A stretch of DNA of 43,917 bases from an uncultured Alteromonas sp. (lineage in GTDB: Bacteria; Pseudomonadota; Gammaproteobacteria; Enterobacterales; Alteromonadaceae), in the NCBI RefSeq assembly GCF_913058315.1, contig NZ_CAJXQY010000025.1:1-43917 (forward strand), written 5' to 3'. The notes below the pieces were generated by a model, which was given only the letters and a program-made list of their open reading frames with translations, searched no databases and had not been told where the DNA came from. Numbering within the stretch: the first letter of the stretch is position 1; every line of letters starts with the position of its first letter. Made by a program: the position numbers and the translations under genes. Positions 27,915 to 36,359 of the stretch are shown one piece after another.

Positions 27915-30344
27915 ATGGCAACACCCGCACAGTTTTATAAGGCAATCGTAAAGTCGTCGAACGATGCCATAATCAGCAAATCACTGGACGGCATCATCAC
28001 CAGCTGGAACGCGGCTGCAGAGGCAATTTTTGGTTACAGTGCGCAGGAAATGTTGGGACAGTCAGTATTACGCTTATTTCCTGATGACAGAATTGACGAA
28101 GAACAGCACATCCTCAAAGCCATCAAGCAAGGTAAGAGTGTTGAGCACTATAAAACCCAGCGCCTCGATAAAGCCGGTCAGTTGTTAGATATTTTGGTTA
28201 CCGTATCGCCTATTCTTGATGATAACGGTGACATCGTTGGCGCCTCTAAAATTGTTAAAGACATCAGTCAGCAAGTAAGAACCGAATCGATACTTAAGCG
28301 CTATGCCGCCATAGTGAGCTTTTCTGATGACGCGATTGTCAGTTATAACCTTGAAGGCCGTATTGTTGGAACTAATCAGGCTGTTACCCGTTTAACGGGA
28401 TACAGCGAAGAACAGCTGGTTGGAAGTGAGGTAATGTCGTTGTTTTGTAAAAGTGAAGCGCATCATTACCGTAAATTAGTCGAGGCTATCATTGATGGTC
28501 AGCCCATCGAACACTTTCGCAGTAAACTCCGGGATAATCGCGAGCACAGTATCGCGGTGTCTGTGGCAGTTTCACCTATACCGGATGAGCATGACTCGAT
28601 CAGCGGTGGGGCTATTTTTGTCCGCGACATTCGGCGTGTGATTAAAAGTGAACAACAGTTAGCCCATTATCAGGCCCTGGTTGAGTCTTCTGAGGACGCC
28701 ATTATCAGCAAGTCCTTGAACTGTCTTATCACCAGTTGGAATAAGGCCGCTGAACGTTTGTTTGGCTATTCAGCTGAGGAAGTTTCCGGTAAACCTATTA
28801 CGCTTTTGTTTCCGGCTGAGCGATTGCAGGAAGAAGAAAAGCTGATCAAGTCCGTTCGCAAGGGTAACCCGGTTCGGCATTTCAGGACTACCCGGTTACA
28901 CAAAAACGGGCATAAAATTTTTGTTTCGGTATCCCTTTCGCCCATTTATGATGACGCCGGTACGTTAATCGGTTTTTCCAAGATTGCCCGGGACATATCC
29001 CATGAAATCGAGCAAGAAAAAGAAGTCTGGCATCTGGCGGTTTACGACAGCTTAACGGGGCTGCTTAATCGTTCTGGTATACAGACATGTATTGAGGAAT
29101 TAATTCAGCTTTCAATGGTAAGAAACCGAAAGTTCGCCTTGTTTTATGTGGACCTGGATGGTTTTAAATATTACAACGATCAGTTCGGTCATGAATTTGG
29201 CGACAAATTACTGATTGAGGTAGCGGCAAAGCTACAGCATGCCGTACGTCAATCCGATGAAATTGGCCGAATTGGCGGTGATGAATTTGTAATTTGTATG
29301 ATGGGCTTCGATCGTACCGAAGACGTTAAAAAAACACTGACTAATATTCTTGCGTCAATACATGAGATTAAGCAGCTTGAGGAAGTTGAAATTAATCTGT
29401 CGGCCAGTGTCGGCGTTGCGGTATTTCCTGATGATGGCCGTACCAGTCAATCCCTGTTAAACCGCGCCGATCATGCCATGTACAGCGCCAAGGAACACGG
29501 CAAAGACACGTTTGAATTTTATTCCGGCGTACTGGAAACCAGTTTGCGCGACGATAATTCCCTGGTTAAAGAATTACGCGGGGCAATCCGTCAAGACAAG
29601 CTGCAAGTGCATTATCAGCCCATTCTGTGCGCCAGAACCCAACAAGTCAGTAAGGTAGAGGCGCTGGTGCGATGGCAACATCCGACACTGGGTTTTGTTC
29701 CGCCTGATACGTTTATCCCTCTGGCAGAGAAATATGGTCTGATCCGTGAACTGGATGCCTGGGTGTGCAATGAGGCGCTTGGCCAGCTTGCGCGCTGGAC
29801 CAGTTTATACGACCTCGATTTTCAGATGTCATTGAATAAGTCGCCTTTTGAATTAATGGACGAAGATGTTTGTATCTCTGAAATGATTGCCAAACTCCAT
29901 GAGTACGGTACTCAAAGCGCCAATGTGGTGATAGAAATTACCGAACATTCCCTGGTGTCCGAATCAGTGACTGCAGGGAATATTTTACGTCACTATCATG
30001 ATATTGGTCTGGAACTGGCTATAGATGATTTTGGCACTGGCTATTCGTCGCTGTCTTACCTTAAGCATTTCCCCATTAAGTATCTGAAGCTGGATAAAAG
30101 CTTTATCAGTACATTTATGCAAAACCAAACCGATAAAGCATTAGTGGAAGGGATCCTGTTGATTGCCCGGCAGCTGGGCATTCTTGTTGTGGCAGAAGGG
30201 GTAGAAACCCAGCAACAATACGAGCGCCTGTTGGCGCTGGGCTGTGATTACATTCAGGGCTATTTCTTTGCCAAACCTATGAGCGCTGCTGACTTTGAAC
30301 TATTTATGCAAGCTCACGCCACCAGCACAAACGCGGATGCCTAG
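27915..30344 (+). CDS. PAS-PAS-PAS-GGDEF-EAL cyclic-di-GMP turnover protein
   Basis: 809 residues, no membrane segment. Three PAS domains lie at about 5-125, 126-245 and 250-370; the first and third are close copies (SSxDAIISKSLxxxITSWNxAAE in both). The GGDEF motif is intact (454-458) and is preceded by an RxxD inhibitory site (RQSD) at the standard five-residue distance. The EAL domain begins EAL (582-584) and keeps LNKS, IEITEHS, IDDFGTGYSS, LKLDKSFI and EGVET, so phosphodiesterase activity is expected. Both activities are possible; the PAS sensors probably set the balance. It is monocistronic between a terminator and a convergent gene 6 bases away. Confidence 0.94.
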   Translation: MATPAQFYKAIVKSSNDAIISKSLDGIITSWNAAAEAIFGYSAQEMLGQSVLRLFPDDRIDEEQHILKAIKQGKSVEHYKTQRLDKAGQLLDILVTVSPILDDNGDIVGASKIVKDISQQVRTESILKRYAAIVSFSDDAIVSYNLEGRIVGTNQAVTRLTGYSEEQLVGSEVMSLFCKSEAHHYRKLVEAIIDGQPIEHFRSKLRDNREHSIAVSVAVSPIPDEHDSISGGAIFVRDIRRVIKSEQQLAHYQALVESSEDAIISKSLNCLITSWNKAAERLFGYSAEEVSGKPITLLFPAERLQEEEKLIKSVRKGNPVRHFRTTRLHKNGHKIFVSVSLSPIYDDAGTLIGFSKIARDISHEIEQEKEVWHLAVYDSLTGLLNRSGIQTCIEELIQLSMVRNRKFALFYVDLDGFKYYNDQFGHEFGDKLLIEVAAKLQHAVRQSDEIGRIGGDEFVICMMGFDRTEDVKKTLTNILASIHEIKQLEEVEINLSASVGVAVFPDDGRTSQSLLNRADHAMYSAKEHGKDTFEFYSGVLETSLRDDNSLVKELRGAIRQDKLQVHYQPILCARTQQVSKVEALVRWQHPTLGFVPPDTFIPLAEKYGLIRELDAWVCNEALGQLARWTSLYDLDFQMSLNKSPFELMDEDVCISEMIAKLHEYGTQSANVVIEITEHSLVSESVTAGNILRHYHDIGLELAIDDFGTGYSSLSYLKHFPIKYLKLDKSFISTFMQNQTDKALVEGILLIARQLGILVVAEGVETQQQYERLLALGCDYIQGYFFAKPMSAADFELFMQAHATSTNADA

Positions 30345-30350
30345 TGCCGC

Positions 30351-30887
30351 TCAGGATTTGTTGTTGATCAGGGTTGCCAGCATTTGTTCTATGCGTTTAA
30401 CACTTTCAGTCAGTTCGGCCAGTTGTGATGCTTGTCCTGTCGATGGTTCTGGCTTAGAACGGGGCGTTGCGGAGTTGTTGTCCTTTTGGGTCAGGATCGC
30501 TTCGCGAAACGCTTCAGCGTTTTCGATACCGATCAGAGACACCAGTGCGCCAGGGCCTGATTGCCCGGCGGTTTCAAAACTTAATCTGTACAGCCCCATG
30601 GCCCGCATTAATGGCCCCTGGCTCATGGCGACATCGGTTATTTTCTCCAGCGGAATAGATTTTTCGACTTTAAATAGGACGCCCCGTTTAACCACTAATT
30701 TTCGTTCTGTGAGGGTTGCCGACATTGCTCTGAGCATACGCTCACTGATAAACAGGATAAGCGGGACAGAGATTATCAGTAATGGGATCCCAATGATTGT
30801 CAGGCCAGACACAATCAACAGGTTGAATAACCAGTAGGTTTTAACTTTTGGGTCAAAACTGGCGCTACGCAGGACTTGTTCTGCCAT
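30351..30887 (-). CDS. Bacterial PH-domain membrane protein
   Basis: 178 residues. Two hydrophobic segments at about 19-50 form a hairpin in the membrane. A bacterial PH domain (bPH2/DUF304-like, about 60-145) follows, with the characteristic TERKLVVKRGVLFKVEKSIPLEKITDV. The tail contains a short Leu/Arg coiled coil (LAELTESVKRIEQML). Members are membrane-anchored and of unknown role. It converges with the PAS-GGDEF-EAL gene with 6 bases between the stops. Confidence 0.78.
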   Translation of the reverse strand: MAEQVLRSASFDPKVKTYWLFNLLIVSGLTIIGIPLLIISVPLILFISERMLRAMSATLTERKLVVKRGVLFKVEKSIPLEKITDVAMSQGPLMRAMGLYRLSFETAGQSGPGALVSLIGIENAEAFREAILTQKDNNSATPRSKPEPSTGQASQLAELTESVKRIEQMLATLINNKS

Positions 30888-31015
30888 GAAGATTCCTTTT
30901 TAGATGGGCTGCGGGTTACTATCTTACCCCATGATGTAACACTGCCAACAGGTTTAGGAGTGTTCCACAGTGGCCAAATTGTAAGCGACTGTAACCTAAG
31001 GCCTGTAAAAGCGGG
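30888..31015. other. Intergenic region with a short inverted repeat
   Basis: AACACT (30938-30943) and AGTGTT (30959-30964) form an inverted repeat 51 bases upstream of the PH-domain gene start. It could be an operator or nothing. I see no gene here. Confidence 0.25.
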
Positions 31016-31366
31016 TTATTTGATAATGTCATGCACCCATTCCACCCAGCGGTGTAGCCAATAAGGGATATTGTGTTTAGGCTCAAGAGAAGTCAGGCGG
31101 TAGCCCTTTTTGGGGATTACCTCGATTTGCCAGGGCGGGGGTTCGGGCAGTGATTTAAGCTCTTTTCTGAGCCGACAAACCAGATGGTTGATCATATCTT
31201 CGCTAACCACCTGATGACCCCAGATGGACTTGCGCATGGCACTGCGAGTGACAATATCGCCTTCATTATCCATTAGCATGTTAAACAGATCGCCACACTG
31301 CGGTGACAGCATTCGCTGTTCGCCTGATGAATCAATAATGGTTCGAGTGGGTTTATCGTACGTCAT
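31016..31366 (-). CDS. Orphan winged-helix transcriptional regulator (OmpR/CadC type)
   Basis: 116 residues, essentially only the Trans_reg_C DNA-binding domain: a beta-strand entry (TRTIIDSSGEQRMLSPQ), the HTH with GDIVTRSAMRKSIWG, the recognition helix MINHLVCRLRKELKS and the wing IEVIPKKGYRL. There is no receiver domain and no membrane helix, so its signal, if any, is unknown. The Trp-rich tail (YWLHRWVEWVHDII) is unusual and may be an interaction helix. It is divergent from the DUF3718-like gene, and the space between contains a phased repeat array that could be its operator. Confidence 0.8.
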   Translation of the reverse strand: MTYDKPTRTIIDSSGEQRMLSPQCGDLFNMLMDNEGDIVTRSAMRKSIWGHQVVSEDMINHLVCRLRKELKSLPEPPPWQIEVIPKKGYRLTSLEPKHNIPYWLHRWVEWVHDIIK

Positions 31367-31421
31367 GGGCGCAAAATCTTCACAAAGCTTACCCGTTATC
31401 TGCTACTAAAGTTTAGCAGAG

Positions 31422-31481
31422 CAAATGAAAAACAAATGAACGCTATGACAAGCAAATGACAATTGCTCGGTAAGCTAATGA
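31422..31481. promoter_or_regulatory. Helically phased ATGA direct-repeat array, candidate operator
   Basis: CAAATGA occurs exactly at 31422, 31433 and 31453; counting the ATGA core there are five copies, at 31425, 31436, 31445, 31456 and 31478. The steps are 11, 9, 11 and 22 bases, that is one or two helical turns each. OmpR/PhoB-type winged-helix proteins bind direct repeats with about this spacing, and such a protein is encoded 56 bases away (start 31366). Assignment to that protein is inference. Confidence 0.5.
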
Positions 31482-31624
31482 AAATTGGTAAATTAAAATT
31501 ATCATGTAGTCTTCATTATTTTGTCAGAGACGACCAGACCGGTACGCGCTTACACTTTAAAGGTCTGAGCAGCCGTTTCGCCAGCCAAACAAAAATCAGT
31601 CAAATAAAATCAGGTAAAGGAAAA

Positions 31625-32026
31625 ATGATGAACATAAGCAAAGTTTTACCTTTTAGCCTGACGGTGTTATCGCTATCAGCAGTATGTGGCACCGCCATGG
31701 CAGAAGGCTATCCCAAAGCGCTTGAAAAAGACCTCATTTCTGTGTGCAGAAATGCCGCCGAGGATGACCGTTCCGGCCTGCGACAAGCGGTCAGAGAACT
31801 AACCCCTTCAAGCCGAATAAATACTTCAACTTACAGAGTGCTGGCTAACGGCCTGGTTTGTAATGGTATGCAATTAGCGGCATTCGCGCGTTATTATGGT
31901 GCTGAAGACACCTATGACGTGATTAAACGGTATACCTACCCCCATGCTGTCATCGAAATTAAAGATGTAACGGCTAAGCGGAGCGTTCCGGTGGAAATTA
32001 CGGTGAGTATGACTACAGGTAAGTAA
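31625..32026 (+). CDS. Secreted small protein, DUF3718-like
   Basis: 133 residues from ATG 31625, with AAAGGA upstream; longer in-frame starts lack a ribosome site. A signal peptide with cleavage after TAMAE-region residues is clear (ISKVLPFSLTVLSLSAVCGTAMA). The mature part has two Cys (DLISVCRNA and GLVCNGM) that may form a disulfide, and the pattern LVCNGMQLAAFARYYGA, which I associate with DUF3718, a short periplasmic family in Alteromonadales and relatives. Function is unknown. It faces the orphan winged-helix regulator. Confidence 0.72.
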   Translation: MMNISKVLPFSLTVLSLSAVCGTAMAEGYPKALEKDLISVCRNAAEDDRSGLRQAVRELTPSSRINTSTYRVLANGLVCNGMQLAAFARYYGAEDTYDVIKRYTYPHAVIEIKDVTAKRSVPVEITVSMTTGK

Positions 32027-32037
32027 AATCGAACGGC

Positions 32038-32067
32038 TTACGAAGGGATGGCAACATCTCTTCGTAA
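32038..32067. terminator. Long hairpin with GCAA tetraloop between convergent genes
   Basis: TTACGAAGGGATG (32038-32050), loop GCAA, CATCTCTTCGTAA (32055-32067): a 13-bp stem with one G-T pair. It sits between the DUF3718-like gene (stop 32026) and the convergent STAS-like gene (stop 32072). No T-tract follows on either strand, so termination may be weak; protection of mRNA 3' ends is an alternative. Confidence 0.5.
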
Positions 32068-32071
32068 CGCG

Positions 32072-32482
32072 TTATACGGTTAACAAACTCGGATTTACCT
32101 GAAACCCGTGTTTTGCCAGCCATTCGCCGCCTTCTTTTTCGCAATGAAAATGGCGAATATTCATACTGTAATCATTTTCGTGCATCATCCGGTTGAGCTG
32201 ATAACTCTTTAACGGATCGGCTTTAAAAATGCGCGCTGAATGGGTTAGCCCATTCACAATAGACCAGTTCAGTAAATCGGTGATGGCCTGCTCGTTGTCC
32301 GGGCTGGAAAACTGCCAGTCATCAAAGAAAACTATTTGCGCCCAGTTACCACAAAGCAGGGGGGTAATCTGTTGTTTGAAGTCGCGCACAAAGCGCCGCG
32401 TTGTACTTTCACTCCAACTGCCTCTGATGTGCACAAGCGCTACCCGTTTTTCACACTGGATTGAGTAATTTTCAGATGCCAT
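32072..32482 (-). CDS. Small cytoplasmic protein, STAS/SpoIIAA-like
   Basis: 136 residues from ATG 32482 (a GTG three codons earlier is an alternative; no strong ribosome site for either). Alternating short strands and helices (KRVALVHIRGSW, TTRRFVRDFKQQI, WAQIVFFDDWQF) resemble the STAS-like fold of SpoIIAA-type proteins, in which small proteins regulate partners or bind lipids. I cannot name a family with certainty, and the function is unknown. Confidence 0.55.
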   Translation of the reverse strand: MASENYSIQCEKRVALVHIRGSWSESTTRRFVRDFKQQITPLLCGNWAQIVFFDDWQFSSPDNEQAITDLLNWSIVNGLTHSARIFKADPLKSYQLNRMMHENDYSMNIRHFHCEKEGGEWLAKHGFQVNPSLLTV

Positions 32483-32570
32483 GGATACCACTTTTTTATT
32501 GCTATTTAAGAATAATACGTCTTTTAGCGAAAATTAAAAGTTGTCTGGCGCAAGTTTGCGTTGAAAAAGA

Positions 32571-32600
32571 AAAAACCGGAGCAGGCAGACTCCGGTAAAA
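32571..32600 (-). terminator. Terminator of the DUF465 gene
   Basis: On the minus strand ACCGGAG (from 32596), an 8-base loop, CTCCGGT and then a T-rich run (TTTTTCTTTTTC) follow the stop at 32626 by about 30 bases. On the plus strand the T-run is absent, so it serves the minus-strand gene. Confidence 0.75.
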
Positions 32601-32625
32601 GGTTGGGTATCGTCTGAGTTGCCGA

Positions 32626-32877
32626 CTAGCTGGTCGCTTCGGCTTCTTTAATAAAGGTGAACAGGGCATCTTTTAGCTGTACGCGATCTGCTTTTTTATC
32701 ATTGAGGATGTCATCGGAGGTGGGCTCAGCACCTTCTTCCATTTTATGGATCAGGCTATCGAGTTCATTGTATTGTTCAAACAGTCTGGCGAAATGGCGG
32801 TCATTCATTTTTAAATGACGAATAGTGTGCTGATGATCAGGGAATTCATGGACGAGATCATGTTTTTCAATATTCAT
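32626..32877 (-). CDS. YdcH-like (DUF465) small protein
   Basis: 83 residues, nearly all helical and charged. The pattern HDLVHEFPDHQHTIRHLKMND followed by FARLFEQYNELDSLIHKME is the DUF465 signature. The usual lysine-rich second helix (KKADRVQLKDALF) follows. The family is short, cytoplasmic and of unknown role. It has its own terminator, so it is a single-gene unit. Confidence 0.87.
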   Translation of the reverse strand: MNIEKHDLVHEFPDHQHTIRHLKMNDRHFARLFEQYNELDSLIHKMEEGAEPTSDDILNDKKADRVQLKDALFTFIKEAEATS

Positions 32878-32991
32878 AGTAGCTCTTATCTGGTTGTTAA
32901 CAGTGGCCTTTCCACTAATTAGAGTCTACTGCGACAAGTCGAAATTTACCTTGATTCAGGTCATGGTTTAGGTGTGATAAACCGGTGGTGA

Positions 32992-33010
32992 GGGCGGGAG
33001 ATACCCGCCC
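32992..33010 (-). terminator. Hairpin after ygiQ
   Basis: GGGCGGG (32992-32998), loop AGATA, CCCGCCC (33004-33010), 7 bases after the ygiQ stop on the minus strand. There is no T-tract, so it is a weak terminator or a 3'-end stabiliser. Confidence 0.45.
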
Positions 33011-33016
33011 GAACCA

Positions 33017-35215
33017 TTAGTGACTTTGCTGATTATTACGTTTGGTTTTGTGTGACCGCTTTTTATTGCCCGGGTTGGGACTGGCGGCATTTTTAAAACC
33101 GGTATGTTTGGTCATCGCCCGCTCACCACGACGGGGTTTGGCGGCTTTCTGACGTTTTTCGCTGGCCGACTCCGGCGGTACCAAATGTTGTGGACCACGG
33201 CCAATCAGATCCTCGCGGCCCATTTTCACCAGTGCCTTGCGGATTTGCGCAAAGTTTTTCGGATCATGGTAACGCAGCATGGCTTTATGTAAGCGACGGT
33301 GGATTTCGCCTTTGGCAGAAGGCACATTCTCGCTGTCTTTTTTCACTTTACGCAGCGAGTTAACCTCGGTGTGATAAAGGGTGGTGGCCGTTGCCATAGG
33401 CGACGGATAGAAGTTTTGTACCTGGTCCAGTTTAAAGCGGTTTTCTTTCAGCCAGATAGCCAGTGCGAGCATGTCCTCATCGGTGGTACCCGGATGTGAG
33501 GCAATAAAATACGGGATCAGATATTGTTCTTTACCGGCTTCCTTCGAATACTTGTCAAACAGTTCCTTAAAGCGGTAATAAGTGCCCATACCCGGCTTCA
33601 TCATCTTGCTTAACGGGCCATCTTCGGTGTGTTCTGGGGCAATTTTCAGGTAGCCGCCAACGTGATGTTTGGCCAATTCTTTCACATAATTGGGATCTTC
33701 AATGGCCAGGTCGTAACGTACGCCGGAAGCAATCAGGATCTTCTTGATGCCAGGTAAATCGCGAGCCCGACGATACAGGTCAATCGTGGGTTTGTGGTCG
33801 GTGTCCATGTGTGCACAAATGGAAGGGTATACACAGGAGGGGCGACGACAAGTCGCTTCTGCCTTGGCGCTCTTGCAACGCAGACGGTACATGTTAGCCG
33901 TTGGCCCGCCCAGGTCTGAGATTACGCCGGTAAAGCCCGGCACCGTATCCCGAATTTGCTCAATTTCCCGAATAATCGAATCTTCCGAACGGCTCTGAAT
34001 AATGCGGCCTTCATGCTCAGTGATGGAGCAGAATGTACAGCCGCCAAAACAGCCGCGCATGATGTTAACCGAAAAGCGGATCATGTCGTAGGCGGGGATC
34101 TTGGCTTCACCATAGGCCGGGTGTGGCACCCGCTGATAGGGCAAATCAAATACCGCATCCATCTCTTCGGTTTCAAGGGGCATGGCTGGCGGATTGATCC
34201 AGATATGGCGATCGCCATGACGTTGCAGTAACGCACGCGCGCAGCCCGGATTGGTTTCCTGATGCAAGATGCGGTTGGCGTGGGCATACAGGGTTTTGTT
34301 GTCCCGAACTACTTCAAATGCAGGCAGTTTTACGTATACCTGCTCCCACGGCTTACGCCTTTCGGCTGGCTGTACCACGATGGGCTGGGCTTGCGTTTCG
34401 GCAGCAGGCTGGCTGCCTTTATTTTCGTTCTCGCCCTCGCAATCCGGCTCCATAATATAGGGGCTGGGGATTGGGTCGATTTTGCCCGGCCTGTCCAGAG
34501 AGGTTGAGTCAACGCCCTGCCATTCAGGCAAGGGTTGTTTAACAATGATGGCCGTACCGCGAACATCAGTAATGTCGCTGATGGCTTCACCAGCCGCCAG
34601 TCGGTGAGTGACTTCCACTAAGGGGCGCTCGGCATTGCCAAACATCAGTAAATCAGCTTTAGCATCAAACAGCACTGAACGACGTACTTTCTCAGACCAG
34701 TAATCATAGTGAGCAATACGTCGCAAGCTCGCTTCAATGCCACCAATAATAATGGGCACGTCTTTAAAGGCTTCACGACAGCGCTGGGAATACACGGTTA
34801 CCGCACGGTCGGGACGTTTACCCCCTTCGTTGTTGGGCGTGTAAGCATCGTCGTGACGCAGCTTTTTATCCGCGGTGTAGCGATTGATCATGGAATCCAT
34901 GTTACCGGCCGTCACACCAAAATAGAGGTTAGGCTTGCCCAGCTTCATGAAGTCGTTTTTATTTTGCCAGTCCGGCTGGGCAATAATGCCAACCCGGTAG
35001 CCATGGGCCTCCAGTAAGCGGCCAATGATGGCCATGCCGAAACTGGGATGATCCACATAGGCGTCACCTGTCACCAGTATAATATCGCAGCTATCCCAGC
35101 CCAGTTCGTCCATCTCGGCCCGGGACATGGGTAAAAATGGCGCACTACCGTAGCAATGGGCCCAGTATTTGGGATAAGAAAACAGGCCGCGATCGGCTTT
35201 TATGGTTGCTTGCAT
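33017..35215 (-). CDS. ygiQ: YgiQ family radical SAM protein
   Basis: 732 residues, the family length. The N-terminal part has the conserved [23 protein letters not shown] block and a B12-binding-like region ([17 protein letters not shown]). The radical SAM cluster motif is CFGGCTFC with Cys389, Cys393 and Cys396, in the less common CxxxCxxC form. The C-terminus is a basic tail ([17 protein letters not shown]) that may bind nucleic acid. The reaction is unknown in general. It is transcribed alone, followed by a weak hairpin. Confidence 0.94.
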   Translation of the reverse strand: MQATIKADRGLFSYPKYWAHCYGSAPFLPMSRAEMDELGWDSCDIILVTGDAYVDHPSFGMAIIGRLLEAHGYRVGIIAQPDWQNKNDFMKLGKPNLYFGVTAGNMDSMINRYTADKKLRHDDAYTPNNEGGKRPDRAVTVYSQRCREAFKDVPIIIGGIEASLRRIAHYDYWSEKVRRSVLFDAKADLLMFGNAERPLVEVTHRLAAGEAISDITDVRGTAIIVKQPLPEWQGVDSTSLDRPGKIDPIPSPYIMEPDCEGENENKGSQPAAETQAQPIVVQPAERRKPWEQVYVKLPAFEVVRDNKTLYAHANRILHQETNPGCARALLQRHGDRHIWINPPAMPLETEEMDAVFDLPYQRVPHPAYGEAKIPAYDMIRFSVNIMRGCFGGCTFCSITEHEGRIIQSRSEDSIIREIEQIRDTVPGFTGVISDLGGPTANMYRLRCKSAKAEATCRRPSCVYPSICAHMDTDHKPTIDLYRRARDLPGIKKILIASGVRYDLAIEDPNYVKELAKHHVGGYLKIAPEHTEDGPLSKMMKPGMGTYYRFKELFDKYSKEAGKEQYLIPYFIASHPGTTDEDMLALAIWLKENRFKLDQVQNFYPSPMATATTLYHTEVNSLRKVKKDSENVPSAKGEIHRRLHKAMLRYHDPKNFAQIRKALVKMGREDLIGRGPQHLVPPESASEKRQKAAKPRRGERAMTKHTGFKNAASPNPGNKKRSHKTKRNNQQSH

Positions 35216-35337
35216 GGGATTCTTCAGAGGCTGGTGAAAACGGCCGGATTATAACAAACATCCGCGAGCGAAAATAGCTATGTGATCATTTACACCATTA
35301 AGGCGTGAAGCAGACTGCACAACGGTGTTCATAGCAC

Positions 35338-35772
35338 TTAACCCGTGACCTGCCGGGCCCACTGAATGAGCTGACCGGCGGGCATCGCACCCGCTTGTCG
35401 GGACACTTCCCGGCCCTGCTTAAATACCAGTAAACTGGGGATACTGCGAATGGCAAACTGCTGGCTTAACATGGGGTTGGATTCGGTGTCGACTTTCGCA
35501 AAAATCGCCTGACCGGATAGTTGCGCTGCAGCCTGCTCAAACGCCGGCGCCATCATTTTACAGGGGCCGCACCAGTCGGCCCAGAAATCAACAATCACCG
35601 GCAGGTCTGATTTTTCAATAAAGCGGGCAAAATCAGCTTGCTTAAGTTCAATGGGGTGGGCAGGCAATAGTTCGTGTTTGCATTTACCACAAACCGGTCC
35701 GTCGCTAAGACGTTCTGCCGGACTGCGGTTCAGGCCCTGGCAGTGGGGGCAAACGATATGCATAGCACTCAT
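35338..35772 (-). CDS. trxC: Thioredoxin 2
   Basis: 144 residues. The N-terminal zinc site has two CxxC pairs (Cys8/Cys11 and Cys28/Cys31), and the thioredoxin active site WCGPC is at Cys68 and Cys71. The cis-Pro motif SIPSLLVF follows. The zinc-binding extension distinguishes TrxC from TrxA. It reduces protein disulfides and is part of the oxidative-stress response (OxyR-controlled in E. coli). A ribosome site (AGGAG) lies 8 bases before ATG 35772; Met4 is an alternative start. Confidence 0.95.
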   Translation of the reverse strand: MSAMHIVCPHCQGLNRSPAERLSDGPVCGKCKHELLPAHPIELKQADFARFIEKSDLPVIVDFWADWCGPCKMMAPAFEQAAAQLSGQAIFAKVDTESNPMLSQQFAIRSIPSLLVFKQGREVSRQAGAMPAGQLIQWARQVTG

Positions 35773-35888
35773 GGGGACACTCCTATAAACTTTCGCTTAT
35801 ATATTGTGTGTTTTTTCCTTTTCTCAAGGGCTGAATTGTACATCGGTGTGACTTATACTTTGCGCCACGTAACTATGGAGAAGTATTC

Positions 35889-36359
35889 ATGCAGTACTGG
35901 CTGTTTAAATCTGAGCCTGATGTCTTCGGCATCGACCATCTGGCAAGCCGGCCAAACCAAACCGAGCCCTGGGACGGGGTGCGCAATTATCAGGCGCGAA
36001 ACTTTTTGCGTGATGAGGTAAAGCTGGGCGATAAAGTGTTTTTTTACCACTCGAGCTGCAAAACGGTGGGCATTGCTGGTATTGCCGAAGTGGTTAAAGA
36101 CGGCTATCCCGATGCCAGTCAGTTTGATCCGGAATCGCCTTACTACGACCCGAAAGCTACGCCGGAAACACCACGCTGGTTCAGTGTGGATGTGAAATAT
36201 GTGAGTAAATTTGCCCGGGTGCTGCCCCTTAGTGAGATTAAAGGGTGCCCGTACATCAAAGAGTTAGGCCTGGTCAAAAAGGGCCATCGCTTATCTGTTA
36301 TGCCGGTAACAGAGAGCGAATGGCACACACTGATTGAGCTGGCGGGCCGCCAGGTTTAA
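35889..36359 (+). CDS. EVE domain-containing protein
   Basis: 156 residues, almost entirely the EVE (PUA-like) domain: QYWLFKSEPDVFGIDHL at the start, WDGVRNYQARNFLRDEVKLGDKVFFYHSS, and IAGIAEVVKDGYPDASQFDP. Family members are thought to bind modified bases in DNA or RNA; human THYN1 is a relative. The final codon overlaps the converging dgcA gene by 4 bases. No restriction or defence gene is nearby, so a housekeeping role is more likely. Confidence 0.92.
   Translation: MQYWLFKSEPDVFGIDHLASRPNQTEPWDGVRNYQARNFLRDEVKLGDKVFFYHSSCKTVGIAGIAEVVKDGYPDASQFDPESPYYDPKATPETPRWFSVDVKYVSKFARVLPLSEIKGCPYIKELGLVKKGHRLSVMPVTESEWHTLIELAGRQV

Noticed and set aside
30295..30837. Plus-strand frame of 180 codons
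   Set aside because: It is antisense to the PH-domain gene, which has membrane and bPH2 features on the minus strand.
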